Source: Dama dama
Taxonomy: Eukaryota > Chordata > Mammalia > Artiodactyla > Cervidae
DNA length: 64,000 nucleotides
NCBI RefSeq assembly: GCF_033118175.1
Contig: NC_083711.1
Coordinates: forward strand, 43,720,001 to 43,784,000
Direction: 5' to 3'
This document shows, in pieces, positions 10,108 through 21,650 of the stretch. The notes beneath the pieces are model-generated. The model searched no databases. It worked only from the letters and a program-made list of their open reading frames with translations, and was not told the DNA's origin. Within the stretch, counting starts at the first letter, position 1. Each line of letters starts with the position of its first letter. A program made the position numbers and the translations under genes.

Positions 10108-11927
10108 AAGGAAACTGATAATGCCTCTTCAGCCCAGAGTTCTCTACAATCAACACTGTGTGGCCATATAGTAAGATAATTTATACTATTTGGAAAAGTT
10201 GTATTCAAACTAATATAAACAGGGGTAACACTAGGAATTTTGGAACTTTTCCCTGTGACAAGTGAACAGTAATTTTAGGAAGCCAAAGACTTTCCATATT
10301 TGCTACATGTTTGCTGCTTGGTTTAAAACATTTTTAAAAAATTCAGTTTCATTATCATCATCCTCCAAATATTAATAAATATTATAAGTAAACCATATAA
10401 CAGTAGAACTGAAAAATGTTTTAGGATGAAGATATGAGCAAGACTGGTGATACAAATGGGAGATGTTAGATACAAATAAAATTCATTTCATAGTGTGTTT
10501 ATGGGATTAGATGGTACAATGCTTTTATATAATTATTGTTATGATAGATATGGGATGGTTCCTTTTAGAGTAAGTTTTGGCAAGAGATTTAGAACTGAGG
10601 TAGAGAATTCAGCAGGGAGGGTATACAGACATTGATTCTGAGTTATCTAGGAGATAAAAGTTTATCCCATCACTAAACTTCCTACATATGCCCAGTCAAA
10701 TTAACTTCTCAATTACAATGTCTTCATGGCAATTGCAATGAAAGAACTAATACTGCCAACTAGTCTGTTTCCTGCTCGCAAAGGATTCTCTGGTGACCTA
10801 GGCATCTCTATTCTGTGTAGATGTGGATGACTATAGATGTGAAGGTAGTGATTTATCTTAGCTTATGATTTGTTTACTGCTGGGCTTCAGATTTCAGTTC
10901 AGACTTTCACGGAAGAATCCAAGTGTGGCGCAGTGACCAAGTTAATACGACATTTGCACTGATTGTTAGATTTTGTAGTTCTTGGTAGTCTTCAATAATT
11001 AAAGCGTAATGAAAAATCAAAAGATGCTATCTCTCTTACAACATCACTACCAGGTATATTAAAAGGAAAGTAAAATATAAAACTGAGTTTTTTTTGTTTT
11101 TTTTTTTAAACTGAGTTTTTAAAATAAATTTAACCGTTTGTTTAAAAATAGTTTGGACATGCATGCATGCACACACATGCACATTCATTAGCTTCACCAT
11201 TTCATTTATAAGCTTTTTGTAGTCACTTACTCTTTTCTTATAGACACTGTCAAGCCTTTAGGGGGAAAAAAAAAAGTTTTGTTTAAGGCAAAGAAATAAT
11301 GGTTTAGTTGTACATTTCAACAAAGCTTTATTAGAGTCAGATGACAGTCCCTAAATGTGAAATGATCCTGGAAAGATGTATCTTAGACAGAGGATAATTT
11401 CCATGGAGGGAGTCATTTTGTGCCCTAAGTAGCCGATAATTCCAGCAGCCTCAGTCCTGAAGGGGAATCTGGGTAAAACATGACATTATTTGCATTTTGA
11501 ATCAGTTGACTTCACTTGTAGAGTAAGTTCAGTACATCTGGGAAGGCATCTTCAGGCATTTTGGTTAGTCTCTTTTTCTGGAGAAACTTAAAAATATAAA
11601 TTTGATGGGGAAAACCGCAGCCCTCAGTACTAGAGCTGGTTTCGAGATCCTCACCATCCCCGTCCTCTTACATCAAGTCTAAATTCCCCTGAACCTAAGC
11701 TCTCACCTCTGCTTATCTAAGTGGCTCACCTGGTAGATTGACCCAGACTCTCATCTCTGTACTGTCTAAGCTTTCCGTCACCAACCCCTTCTCATTCTGT
11801 GACTGCTGCACTAAGTGATTTAAAACTAAAACAATAAAAATAACGTTAGTCAAGGAAGTAGGAAGAGATGACCCAGAAGCTCACCTGGATGAAATGATGT
11901 GCTGACAAAAGCAAATGTTTAATATCT
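10108..11927. other. Unassigned sequence, about 1.8 kb
   Basis: No gene or clear repeat was found. Small features are an ATGCATGCATGC run near 11159-11171, T- and A-runs near 11090-11106 and 11262-11275, and a somewhat less AT-rich part at about 11600-11810 that I could not assign. Confidence 0.4.
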
Positions 11928-12135
11928 GTGTGTGTTACTGCTCAGTCATGTCCAACTCTTTGTGATCCCATGGACTGTGAGCCCGCCAGGTTTCTTTGTC
12001 CATGGAATTCTCTAGGCAAGAATACTGGAATGAGTTGCCGTTTCCTTTTTCAGGAGATCTTCTCAACCCAGGGATCAAACCCGGGTCTCCCGCATTGTAG
12101 GCAGATTCTTCACTATCTGAGCCACTGAGTCTGCC
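11928..12135 (-). mobile_element. Bov-tA SINE
   Basis: This is a minus-strand copy running from TTACTGCTCAGTCATGTCC at left through TCCATGGAATTCTCTAGGC to the tRNA head (GGCAGATTCTTCACTATCTGAGCC) at right. The last bases of the head are diverged. Open frames on both strands here come from the SINE. Confidence 0.9.
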
Positions 12136-12199
12136 TGCGTTTAACATTTAGTTTCTGGAAAAAAAGAGAGAGAGAGAATGAAAACCCTGCTTTATAGCA

Positions 12200-13936
12200 C
12201 TTTCTGATTTCTGTAGTACAATTCTCCAGCCATGGCTAGTATAAACCTACAAATATTGAATGAGAGGTGAAGAAGAGATAAAAATAACAAACTTTGATGA
12301 GCAAGTCAGAGAAGCACACCACTACACCATTGCCCCACGTCAAGAGTCTTCCTGCCTCCCTGCTGTATAAGAGCCGCTGTATTTCCTTCTGATGACTGGA
12401 GTCAATAATCTTCCAGGGTAATGTCTTCTTTCCTTGCTGCTGATCCCTTGGCACAAAGGGCCCACATAATTGGGAGGCAGCCATAGCATAAAGTTTAATT
12501 CCTGCTCTATCCACTGATAGAAGATATCCCCCTCTGGGAAAGAAGAATTTTAAATCTTCTCAGTCCAGAATGCAAAGACAGGAAGCAAAAAATCTTAATG
12601 CATCATAAGGGATTACCAGACCTTGTGTTACACCTATTAGGACACAGTGCTATGCAGTTACCAGTGAGCTTGACAGCTAATCCTCTCAAGGAGTCATCTC
12701 CAAGCTGGTGCCACACTGATGTCTTCAAAAGGCTTATATTGCTTTATCAGAATGGCAGATTTTCTCTATCATATGGGATGCAGAAGAAGTAAATCCCATA
12801 ATAATGTATGCAACACCACACCTCCTTTAAGAAATAGTTTCACTGATCTGTATTTGTGTTACATAAGATCCCTTGTCAGTAAATCAAATGCTCTGTAAAT
12901 ATCCAAATTGTGGTACTATCAGAACTGTGAGAAGGAATGTCGAATCCATGTCTAGAAATATGTATTTATTTCAGTCAAAATGAATTTGTCCTCCTTCCAG
13001 TGCAGAGAGGATCAGTATAATCAACTTTAGCAAACGACATCTTTATCTGAGAAGCTGAATTCAGGGTTTACCATTCATTAGCCTCTGTTGCTGGCAAGTT
13101 GACACTGTATTAGTTAGATCAGACTTGGTGACTAGGCTGGTAGGGCCATGCATATCATCCACTTCTACTCCGCAATGTGCCTTTATTCATGAACCTATTG
13201 TAACTGCAGAACCAGCTCAAACTGACCCTGTCTTATTTCTAACCTGAATGCTGAGTTTCTTGTTAAAGAAAACAGAACAAATACATAAATCATGCAGCAA
13301 TCACATATGCAGAGGAGACAATTTTGACTGAATACCTGCAACCAAAGTTTCACCTCTCCCGTGGAACCAAAGGGCCTGAATATGATCAGAACTTGAATGT
13401 CAGATCCCTTTCAGAAGCAAAAGATTGGTTGTATCAGAATATACTGTGTCAAAGTCCCTTTACTACCTTTACCATAAATGGCTGAGCTCCAAAGCCCTCC
13501 AAAGGAAACCTTCCGCATACCTGTCCATCCTCACTCACTTGGAAAAATTTGAACAGTTTGCAGATCTTGGAGACAAATTTGAGCCCTGCCTGTCTTCTTG
13601 CCTGTTGACCTTGCAGCAAAACTCTCTTTTCTCAAAAGCCTGTGCCATAGTATTGGCTTCCACATGCATCAGAACAGTGGGCACCTTGCTCTGTAACGCC
13701 ACATGCCAGCCTGCAGTGGTCATTGACAGATCGCTGATATCTACTAGCAGAGTCATTCTGCCTACCTGGTTGTTTTGTGGCTCTTGTATGCTTTCTGGTG
13801 GGTGATAACATATGATAAGATGTTCACATTTTGTGGAGATGACACTGAAATTCAAACATATTCTTACATTTAAAAAACCAGCAGTCAAGGCCTTTTTAGG
13901 ACTTAATAAGCCAAGTATACTAACAATTGGAAGCAT
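12200..13936 (-). mobile_element. ERVL/ERV3-type internal region, decayed pol to dUTPase
   Basis: Read on the minus strand, this 1.7 kb matches from memory the order of an old mammalian ERVL/ERV3 (HERV16-like) internal region: late pol with the integrase part (about 13150-12660), then a dUTPase-like part (about 12510-12330). The recognised stretch includes GTCACCAAGTCTGATCTA (minus strand, about 13108-13125), which I associate with the integrase zinc-binding region, and the segment following CCTTTTGAAGACATC (about 12723-12737). In the frame 12514-12236 the residues IIDSSHQKEI (12380-12409) sit where a dUTPase active-site motif would be expected. Stops and indels are frequent, with no complete domain, so it is long dead. 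No flanking LTR was identified. Assignment rests on recognition without a search. The upstream part, above about 13400, is less certain. Confidence 0.6.
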
Positions 13937-16908
13937 CTCTCCATATTAAGCATATCAAATAAACCTTTATTAAATAGTAAGGCTATTTTGTTAGAAAATA
14001 TTAAAATTATTTTTATAGCTTCACTTCTGAAATTATTCTACTATAAGTTACATTAAATTCAGTTAATTAACTTTTGGCCATCATTTTACCTTTTCAGAAA
14101 TTGTTCCAAAGTAAGAACAATGGAATTAAAATTAGTTTCAAATATACTGATATACTTAAAAAATTAAAGTAATTCATATTGCATCATATTTCTTTTTGTA
14201 GACCTTTCCTAGTTTACATTATTTTAGTTGTTAAACTACTTTATGTATTCCAAAGAACATAATTCATTTTTGAAGCCCCAATTTTTTTGTTTGTGTGTTT
14301 GTTTTAGAAGGGCATCAATAGCTCAGAGTCCTATGCCCGATATGACTCAGAGGTAGATTTTCCTGTTTGCAGGGGTCATGGCCTTCCAGTTTGTTCTTTT
14401 CTCTTGGCAGTTAATTATTCACATTTTATTTTATTCACAATGAAAGTTTATCATTTGATTTTTCAGGTTTTTTGCAACATTAAATAAATCATAATGCAGC
14501 TTGTTGACTTTGGCAAACATATCAAAAGTGAATTTTCTCTTTATAAAAGCCCCCTTTTAAATTTTAAAAAGTAATCTCTAAAATATGCATTGGAGAATAA
14601 CTCACTGTAATATACTATTATTTTCTGAAGTCAGTTACCCGTTTTTTAGTGGTATTGAGGTTTCTCTGTTTGTGGGAATAATTACATTCAAAAGTAGGAA
14701 GAGTTGATGCAAAAACAGAATGGGTCTGCTCTGAATTCTTTCCTCCTTAGAGTTAGCAGTTGTTGGTGTCTTTATGATGTGGGTTTGTTGATAGAATTCC
14801 TCTGGATGACCTACAGCATACATGAAGACTTTCACATATATTATAAAACTCTCCATAAAAGTGTCTCCGGCTCTATAAACCATATATTACTCATGTTCTG
14901 AAAATGCAAAGATGAATAGAGGGAAGGGTTTACTTTGGGGATCAATAGCAATGCCAAAAATATAAACTGCCCAACACCAGTGTACTTCTAATAGCAGTTT
15001 GTATAGTTAATCAGCAACATCAAAACATACAAATTAAATCATTGGAAATTATAACTTCATTATATCTTAGCCACAGTCATATGCTACCATATATATGTAT
15101 ATATACATTCTCCACCCTCCATAAGATTTTATGTTTGTTTATGATGACTGGACTAAGGGGGCACATCCTTTTGAAGACTACATTTAGAACTTTTGTTCTT
15201 TTACGACCAAGTAAAGGTTTTGTCTTCTAATTGTTTAGATATAAAAAGATAAATAGGCTAAAAATAGGGTATGCTAGTAATAGAAATAGTGTTTTAACCT
15301 ATCAAGTTTCATCCTGTGGATAATTAATAAAAGGGTGTGTCCTTAACTACTGTTCCATGTCAATGCCATGGGAAACTGGTGGCATTAGACACATTGAACA
15401 TAGAAGAATTTATTGTGAATAGACAGACCAAGAACTAGAGATTTCCATATATATTGTTGTAGAAATTTGTAGTTATAAAGAAACACTATCTATGTGCAAG
15501 CAATCTATAGATTATTTAAAAGCTTCTCTCTTAAAGAATGAAAAATAGTATATGGGCTTATTAGCAATATGAAATTTTGCAGTTCACATTATATCTATCA
15601 GACGATCTAAGATTCTAAGTAATTAACTAATATACCACAATTAATGGCACTATTAAGAAGACTGTTATTAGAATAGCATTTCTTTGTCATTTACTCATAT
15701 ATCCTACATTCAAAATAATTTTCAAAATATTTATTTGGTGACTTTCATAAATACAAAATAATAAATTGTTTCCTGGGAGGGCTATAAGTGAATAAACTCA
15801 GTTTTATAACTTGTAATAAATTATTATAGTTTATATAAATATATATTATACAAATATAAAATGTATAGCTTTTAAATTAATGTAGTGGAAATTAAATAAT
15901 AGACTGAATTGACAGTGACACAAATCAGAATGTGATATGTATTGTGAGTGAAAAAACCACAAGAAGTGGAAAAGGAAGAATTATTCAAGAATGAGTCAAG
16001 TAATAAAGCTATAAATGAAAAAAGGGGATTTTATGTTGCCACTAAATAACAGGATCATTTTTTAATTGTAAAGATGCTCTAGTACAAAAGCAGGTAAACA
16101 AATACACAAAGATGAGAAAGTTCAGGGTGTTTTAGAAACAGCAAGCTTCACGATTCATCTTATGTTTTGAAAAAAGTAAGTAAATGATGGTTGAGCCCTG
16201 ACTACTGTCATGAGGAGGGGAGAACATTTAATATTGTAATAAGGATTTATCTTTATTTTTTTTGGTCTTAGGAAGTCACTGAAATATTTGAAGGCAAAAA
16301 AATGTGTTCTTTCACATTTCACAAATATTTATTGAAAAAACATTGTATTGAAAATCCTATAATTTTTTTTGAAGATGGGGAGGGTCTCAAAGTAGGCAAA
16401 ATGTATCCTTCTCCATAAAAAACAAAAAAAACAAAGAACTTGTGGTAGGAAGGCTGGTCCATTTCACAGACAACCACAATGTAAGAAGCATGGCAAGAAG
16501 TCTCACAAGAGGAGCACAGAGATACCTGGGTGGAAGAGTCAGAAAAAGTTTTTCAGGATGAATATCTGAGACAAATGTTTGAGGAATTTAAAAGTTGATG
16601 GGAGGTAGAGAAGAGTGGTATATTTCAGGTGCAAGAGGTAATCTACACAAACTGGCAGGAGGTAAGCTTTCAGGATGATATTAGGTAACAGTTAATGGCT
16701 CTAAGGTTAGAGCAGAGGTTATGTGCAGAGAGACAGAAGGCAATAATTTTGGAAATTGGTGTTCGGCATACTGTACATTTATCTACAGAAGGACCTGGAA
16801 TAATTCAGTTATTGTAAAATGAGACAATGATGAAAATTAATCTTTTATAAAAATTTAATAATCAAAGAACACATTAGAACTTCAAGAATTCTTCTTAAAA
16901 ATGATTAT
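13937..16908. other. Unassigned sequence, about 3 kb
   Basis: No gene or repeat was securely identified. The region is strongly AT-rich, with several in-frame stops in every frame. Around 16440-16760 there is a purine-rich stretch that faintly resembles an ancient mammalian repeat, not assignable by eye. Confidence 0.4.
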
Positions 16909-17112
16909 GGGTTTCTCCAATGGCTTAGTGATAAAGAATCCACCTGCAATGCAGGAGAATCGGGAGATGCCTGTTCGATCCCTGGGTCAGGAAGATCCTC
17001 TGGACCACTTCAGTAATGTTGCCTAGAAAATTCCAAGGACAGAGGAGCCTTGTGGGCTACAGACTATGGGGTTTCAAAGAGTTGTACACGAATGAGTAGC
17101 TGAGCATGCACA
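16909..17112 (+). mobile_element. Bov-tA SINE
   Basis: This is a plus-strand copy starting GGGTTTCTCCAATGGCTTAG at 16909, with the head GTTCGATCCCTGGGTC (B-box-like) and a body carrying a small deletion around GGAAGATCCTCTGGACC. It ends around GAGTAGCTGAGCATG. It is more diverged than most copies in this window. Confidence 0.88.
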
Positions 17113-17835
17113 CAAAGCTGAATCACAGAAGTTTCTTCTAAAACCTAAAGAATCAATAAAAAGTTGATAATACCACTACTACTAGTACCAGCTATGGATG
17201 CTTGCTTAAATTTTTATACAACTTGTTTTATCAAAACAGTGCAAAAAAAGAAAGAAAAGAATCTGCTGGCACAAAGGTTAATTTAGAAGTTATTATATAA
17301 TACGGTGGGTAAGGGGTGGGGGAAAGTTTATACTGAATAGAAAACAGCCCATAATTTTAACATATAGTTCAAAGGATAGAAATACCTTTAATAATGGACT
17401 AACAGATACAAAAATTGGATAGACTAATAACGAGAATTACTACTATGGAAAATTTAATTAGTGGTGGTAAGCAGGATTCTCCCTAAATGCGGAAGACATA
17501 TAGACTAAAAATGAAAGCCAAGAGAGAGTATATGATAAATATGTAGAGATCTAACACAGTTCAAGCATTTCTAATGAAGAATTTTTTTAAAAGAAATTAA
17601 CAACAAAATAATGATGAATCGGAACAGAAGGAAAAAATAAAAATGCTTAAGCTAAAATTAAAAAAAAAAAAATCGTGAGGTAAAGGAGAGGCTGAAATGG
17701 GGACAGGGACAGCAATCAGAAATATATGGACTAATTATCCACAAAGTATGAAAATCCTAACGGTCATTTCAAAAGACAAAGGACAGAATATACTGTTATC
17801 CATCAATCATATTATCATTCAAGTAGTCTTTGATG
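17113..17835. other. Unassigned AT-rich stretch
   Basis: No gene was recognised. It contains A-rich runs, for example near 17659-17672. Confidence 0.4.
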
Positions 17836-18117
17836 GGAGAAGGCAATGGCACCCCACTCTGGTACTCACTCTTAGCCTGGAAAATCCCATGGATGGGGGA
17901 GCCTGCTAGGCTGCAGTCCACGGGGTCGCTCAGAGTCGGACATGACTGAGTGGCTTCACTTTCACTTTTCACTTTCATGCATTGGAGAAGGAAATGGCAA
18001 CCCACTCCAGTGTTCTTGCCTGGAGAATCCCAGGGACAGGGGAGCCTGGTGGGCTGCCGTCTATGGGGTCGCTCAGAGTCGGACACTACTGAAGCGACTT
18101 AGCAGCAGCAGCAGCAG
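17836..18117 (+). mobile_element. BOV-A2 SINE (full dimer)
   Basis: The first monomer starts GGAGAAGGCAATGGCACCCC at 17836 and the second starts GGAGAAGGAAATGGCAACCC near 17983, followed by a CAG-rich tail ending at about 18117. The flanking 13-mers AGTCTTTGATGGG (17825-17837) and AGTCTTTTATGGG (18116-18128) differ at one base and are a convincing target duplication. Low divergence indicates a fairly young insertion. Confidence 0.95.
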
Positions 18118-18259
18118 TCTTTTATGGGTGAAAACAAGATAAAGATGTTTTTAAGATAATTAAGTCTTCAGAAAACATCTTACCCACAGGTAAACATGTG
18201 AGGCGCAGAGCACAGGAATTTATTTTATTTATCACTTTACCACCAGCTAACGGTGAGGA

Positions 18260-18472
18260 ACGCTGGTGGCTCAGATGGTAAAGAATCCGCTTGCAATGCA
18301 GGAGACCTGGGTTTGATCCCTGGGTTGAGAAGATCCCCTGCAGAAGGGAATGGCTACCCAATCCAGTATTCTTGCCTGGGAAATACCATGGACAGAGAGG
18401 CCTGGCAAGCTATAGTCCATGGGGTCCCAGAGTCAGACACGACTGAGCGATGAACACTCTCACTTTCACTGT
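18260..18472 (+). mobile_element. Bov-tA SINE (slightly 5' truncated)
   Basis: This is a plus-strand copy beginning CTGGTGGCTCAGATGG, so the first few bases of the head are missing. The body is intact through GTCAGACACGACTGAGCGAT, ending CACTTTCACT near 18470. It lies 130 bp from a BOV-A2 in the same orientation. Confidence 0.92.
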
Positions 18473-19332
18473 AACAAAAAACGGCTCTCTCTAACCTCTT
18501 TATTGTATGCTACTTAGGTTTCCTGTTGGTTATACTGTCAATGCTTGAGCTGCATTATATCTCTACATATTTATCATATGCTTTCTTTGCTTTCATTTTT
18601 ATTCTATATTTCTTCTGCACTTAGGGAGAAATCTGCTTACCACCCAGAGTAAATATATAAAGTTTCAACAGTGATAATTTCCAGGCCAAAGGTGAGGGGA
18701 GGGGAAGGCAGGGCAAAGGGGACATGGAGTACTGTAAGCAGGAGAAGATTGTATTTAATAGAGAAGGGCCAGGAAAAGCAAAATAGGTGAAATGACATTT
18801 GAGTAGAAATAGGAAGAAAATGAGAAATTCCAGTGAGAATTTCTTGAGAATTCTCAAGAAAATGGGAATTACCATCAGGGTTCTTCAAATGGGCAACATA
18901 TTAGACACATTTCTCTCTGCCTTTAGACCTCTAAGCTCCCTTCTCTTAGAGTATATACATTTTTTTCTATAAGAAAACTTATAAATCCTTTTGCTGTTCC
19001 CTTGAGACGCAAATGCAAGTCTTTTCTAAAAGCTTCCTTTCAACCAGGAACGTCTCCCAAGGACCTTGAAGGCATCCCTTTGAAATGCACTCATCCAGGA
19101 AGATAGCACCTCCATCTCCCAATTTTTTTGGGAGATTAGGCACCAAACTTCAGCAGATACCTTGCTCCAAGTTATTAATATAAAGCTACCACATGTCATG
19201 AAGGTAGGACAAAGTTTACTTTTAAAGTTTCTACTTGATTTGCATATAGCTATTCTTATCCTAGTATTTGGAAATCAGTGCTAAATGTAAGTCACAGTAA
19301 TTCTCAAAATATTGTTTCTTACTGCAGAAACA
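18473..19332. other. Unassigned sequence
   Basis: No gene was identified. The stretch 18970-19200 has LTR-like character (CTTGAGACGCAAATGCAAG near 19002), but no termini were found and I do not call it. Confidence 0.35.
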
Positions 19333-19899
19333 TGTTAATAGTGAAACCATTAGGAGTCATTTCCAAGGCTCCGAAGTACTCTGGCACCACAAAGCAGAAA
19401 GGAATTCAGCAAGAGGCAAAGTGATTAATAAGAAGTCATTTATTACAATAGGACGCTGTGAGACTTACAAAGCCAGTGGATAAGAAATGCCAGAAATGCT
19501 GTGCCCTAGGAAATTAGTGTGCTACAGTTTTATAATCAAATGAAAAGTGGGGAGGGGGAGAAGAACTTTCTTTTCTTTCTTGAGAGATGTCTTGTTTCCA
19601 TCACTAGTTCCTCATTCAAATTGAGCAGAGGAATTTTCTTTTCCCTAAATGGTCAAGCTAGGTACACAGATTATTATTTTTGTGTGAGCAGAGAGCATGT
19701 TCTAGGGATCACTAACTTACTAAGCTCACTGGGCAAGATGTGGGTCTCATGCCACCTTTGTTTTATTGTTTGGGGCACTCCCCATGCTTCTGTTGCATGG
19801 TTTTTTGCTAAGCAAGCTTGCTTGATTTTGTGATTAAGCAAACTTGCTTTCTCAAGTAATCATTAACTTACAGGGGTCTCCCGTATCTTTCTACTTACA
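19333..19899 (-). mobile_element. Probable endogenous retrovirus LTR
   Basis: On the minus strand this is a 567 bp unit with TGTAAGT... at its start (19899) and ...TTAACA at its end (19333). It carries a TATA-like ATTATAAAA (19527-19535) about 85 bp upstream of AATAAA (19439-19444). The segment after the polyadenylation signal (TGCCTCTTGCTGAATTCC) looks like U5 of a mammalian ERV. No coding region or primer-binding site was recognised beside it. Termini are by inspection and no target duplication was found, so the borders may be off by tens of bases. Confidence 0.6.
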
Positions 19900-20611
19900 A
19901 TCCCCTGGTGGGATTGTGGGATTGTCGACGTAATCACCTATTTTGCCCCTTTATTCTGTCCCTATCTTTAAGATATGAATGTACCTTTCCTAGAAGACTA
20001 AATCTCTGAAATAAGGGTCTTAATATTAGGAACAAAACTCTACCCAAGTCCAGGTCCAAGAAGTAAGCAGTGTGTTATTGCTGATGTTGGTCTCTGGCCA
20101 AACTTTCTCTCCACGTAAATTTACCTTGAAAAACTGTATGAAGGAAGCTATCAAGATACAGATATGGTAACATTTTAAGTAATTAAAGCAATTAAGAGGG
20201 AAACTACAGTCAAGTTTAGATCCAGACAAAAAGACAGATTAGGGAAGTTATTTGAAAGAAAGAGGAGTTTTAATGATTAGAATATGAGATGCTTTGTGGA
20301 TAATATATGAGTAACTATGGGTGTGAGAATATTGAGCATTTGATGTAACTGAGAATAAAAAAGACTGGAAAGGAAATGAAGATACAAAGGGGAGAGTAGA
20401 GAGTCACTGAGAAAAACATTTCAGATATGGCAGGGTTACAATTTTTCAAAAAAAAACAAACTACTTTCAATGCAGTACATTAAGCCAGTCTACCTTAACT
20501 GCATTATCAAAGAGCCTATTTGGGCAATATTAATACCACTCTGCATATTATTTCCATGGACTTCATTTTCTTTATATTAACTAGTTAGTTCTTCTCATGA
20601 TACAGTTGCTT
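19900..20611. other. Unassigned sequence
   Basis: The first 100 bp may still belong to the retroviral insertion beside it. Nothing else was recognised. Confidence 0.35.
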
Positions 20612-21152
20612 GTTATTGTTGTTGTTCAGTCATGCAGTCATATCTGATTCTTTTCGATCCCATGGACTGCAGCACGCCATGCCTCCCTGCCCCTCTCCAT
20701 CTCCGAAAGTTTGCCGAAGTTCACGTCCATTGCGTCGGTGATGCCATCCAGCCATCTCATCCTCTGATGCCATCTTCTCCTTCTGCCCCCAATCTTTCCC
20801 AGCATCAGGGACCTTTCCAATGAGTCAGCTCTTCACATTAGGTGACCAAAATACTGGAGCTTCAACATCAGTCCTTCCAGGGAATATTCAGGGTTTTTCT
20901 CCCTTAAGATTGACTAGTTTGATCTCCTTGCTGTCCAAGGGACTCTCAGGAGTCTTCTCCAGCCCCACAGTTCAAAGGCATCAGTTCTTCAGCACTTGGC
21001 ATTCTTTACAGCCCAGCTCTCAGAACTGTACAGACCTTTGATGGCAGAGTGATGTCCCTGCTTTTCATCACATTGTCTAGGTTCATCACAGCTTTCCTGC
21101 CAAGAAGCAATCATCTTCTGATTTCACGGCTGCAGTCACCACCCGCAGTGAT
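20612..21152 (-). mobile_element. BovB LINE 3' fragment
   Basis: This is a minus-strand BovB 3' end starting with TGTTCAGTCATGCAGTCATATC and continuing through the C-terminal coding part (minus-strand peptide RMRWLDGITDAMDVNFGKL near 20700-20765). An internal deletion removes sequence around 21012-21035 compared with the other copies in this window. The fragment ends near CACCCGCAGTGATGATAC. It is 5' truncated and old. Confidence 0.88.
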
Positions 21153-21435
21153 GATACAGTAGTACTCATTAAATATTATATTTTCAGTAAATGTGTTATT
21201 TCCCCCTCATAAGGTTACAAACGCCTCGTAATGCTATGAACAGCATTAAGAAACCTGGTCGAATAATAATCTGACAGATTCAGTTTGGGCCTCACCTCAT
21301 GTGCATTATTTGCCCTGTTTTTTGGGCTATAGCACCCCAACTAAAGAAGCAGAGATACTTAGAAACAATTTGTGCTATGATGTGGAGGGCAGTTGAAGAA
21401 CCCCTTGGAGCAGTTATTCTTAGATACACTTTACT
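21153..21435. other. Unassigned spacer
   Basis: This sequence lies between the BovB fragment and the SINE, and no gene is seen. Together with 21651-22220 it may belong to one interrupted old element. Confidence 0.3.
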
Positions 21436-21650
21436 GGGCTTCCCTGGCGGTTCAGATGGTAAAGAATCTGCCTATAATACAGGAGATCTGGGTTCGATCC
21501 CTAGGTTGGGAAGATCCCCTGGAGAAGGGAACTGCAACCCACTCCCATGTTCTTTCCTGAACAATTCCAAAGACAGAGAAGCCTGGTGGGCTACAGTTCA
21601 TGGGATTGCAAAGAGTGGAACATGACTGAGTGACCAACATTTTCACTTTC
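21436..21650 (+). mobile_element. Bov-tA SINE
   Basis: This is a full plus-strand copy from GGGCTTCCCTGGCGGTTCAG (21436) through the B-box-like GGTTCGATCCCTAGG to CACTTTCACT. An imperfect flanking repeat (ACTTTACTGGG at left, ACTTTCACTGGG at right) is compatible with a target duplication. Confidence 0.94.

Noticed and set aside
13425..13805. 126-codon plus-strand ORF
   Set aside because: It is antisense to the decayed ERV internal region and has no recognisable domain.
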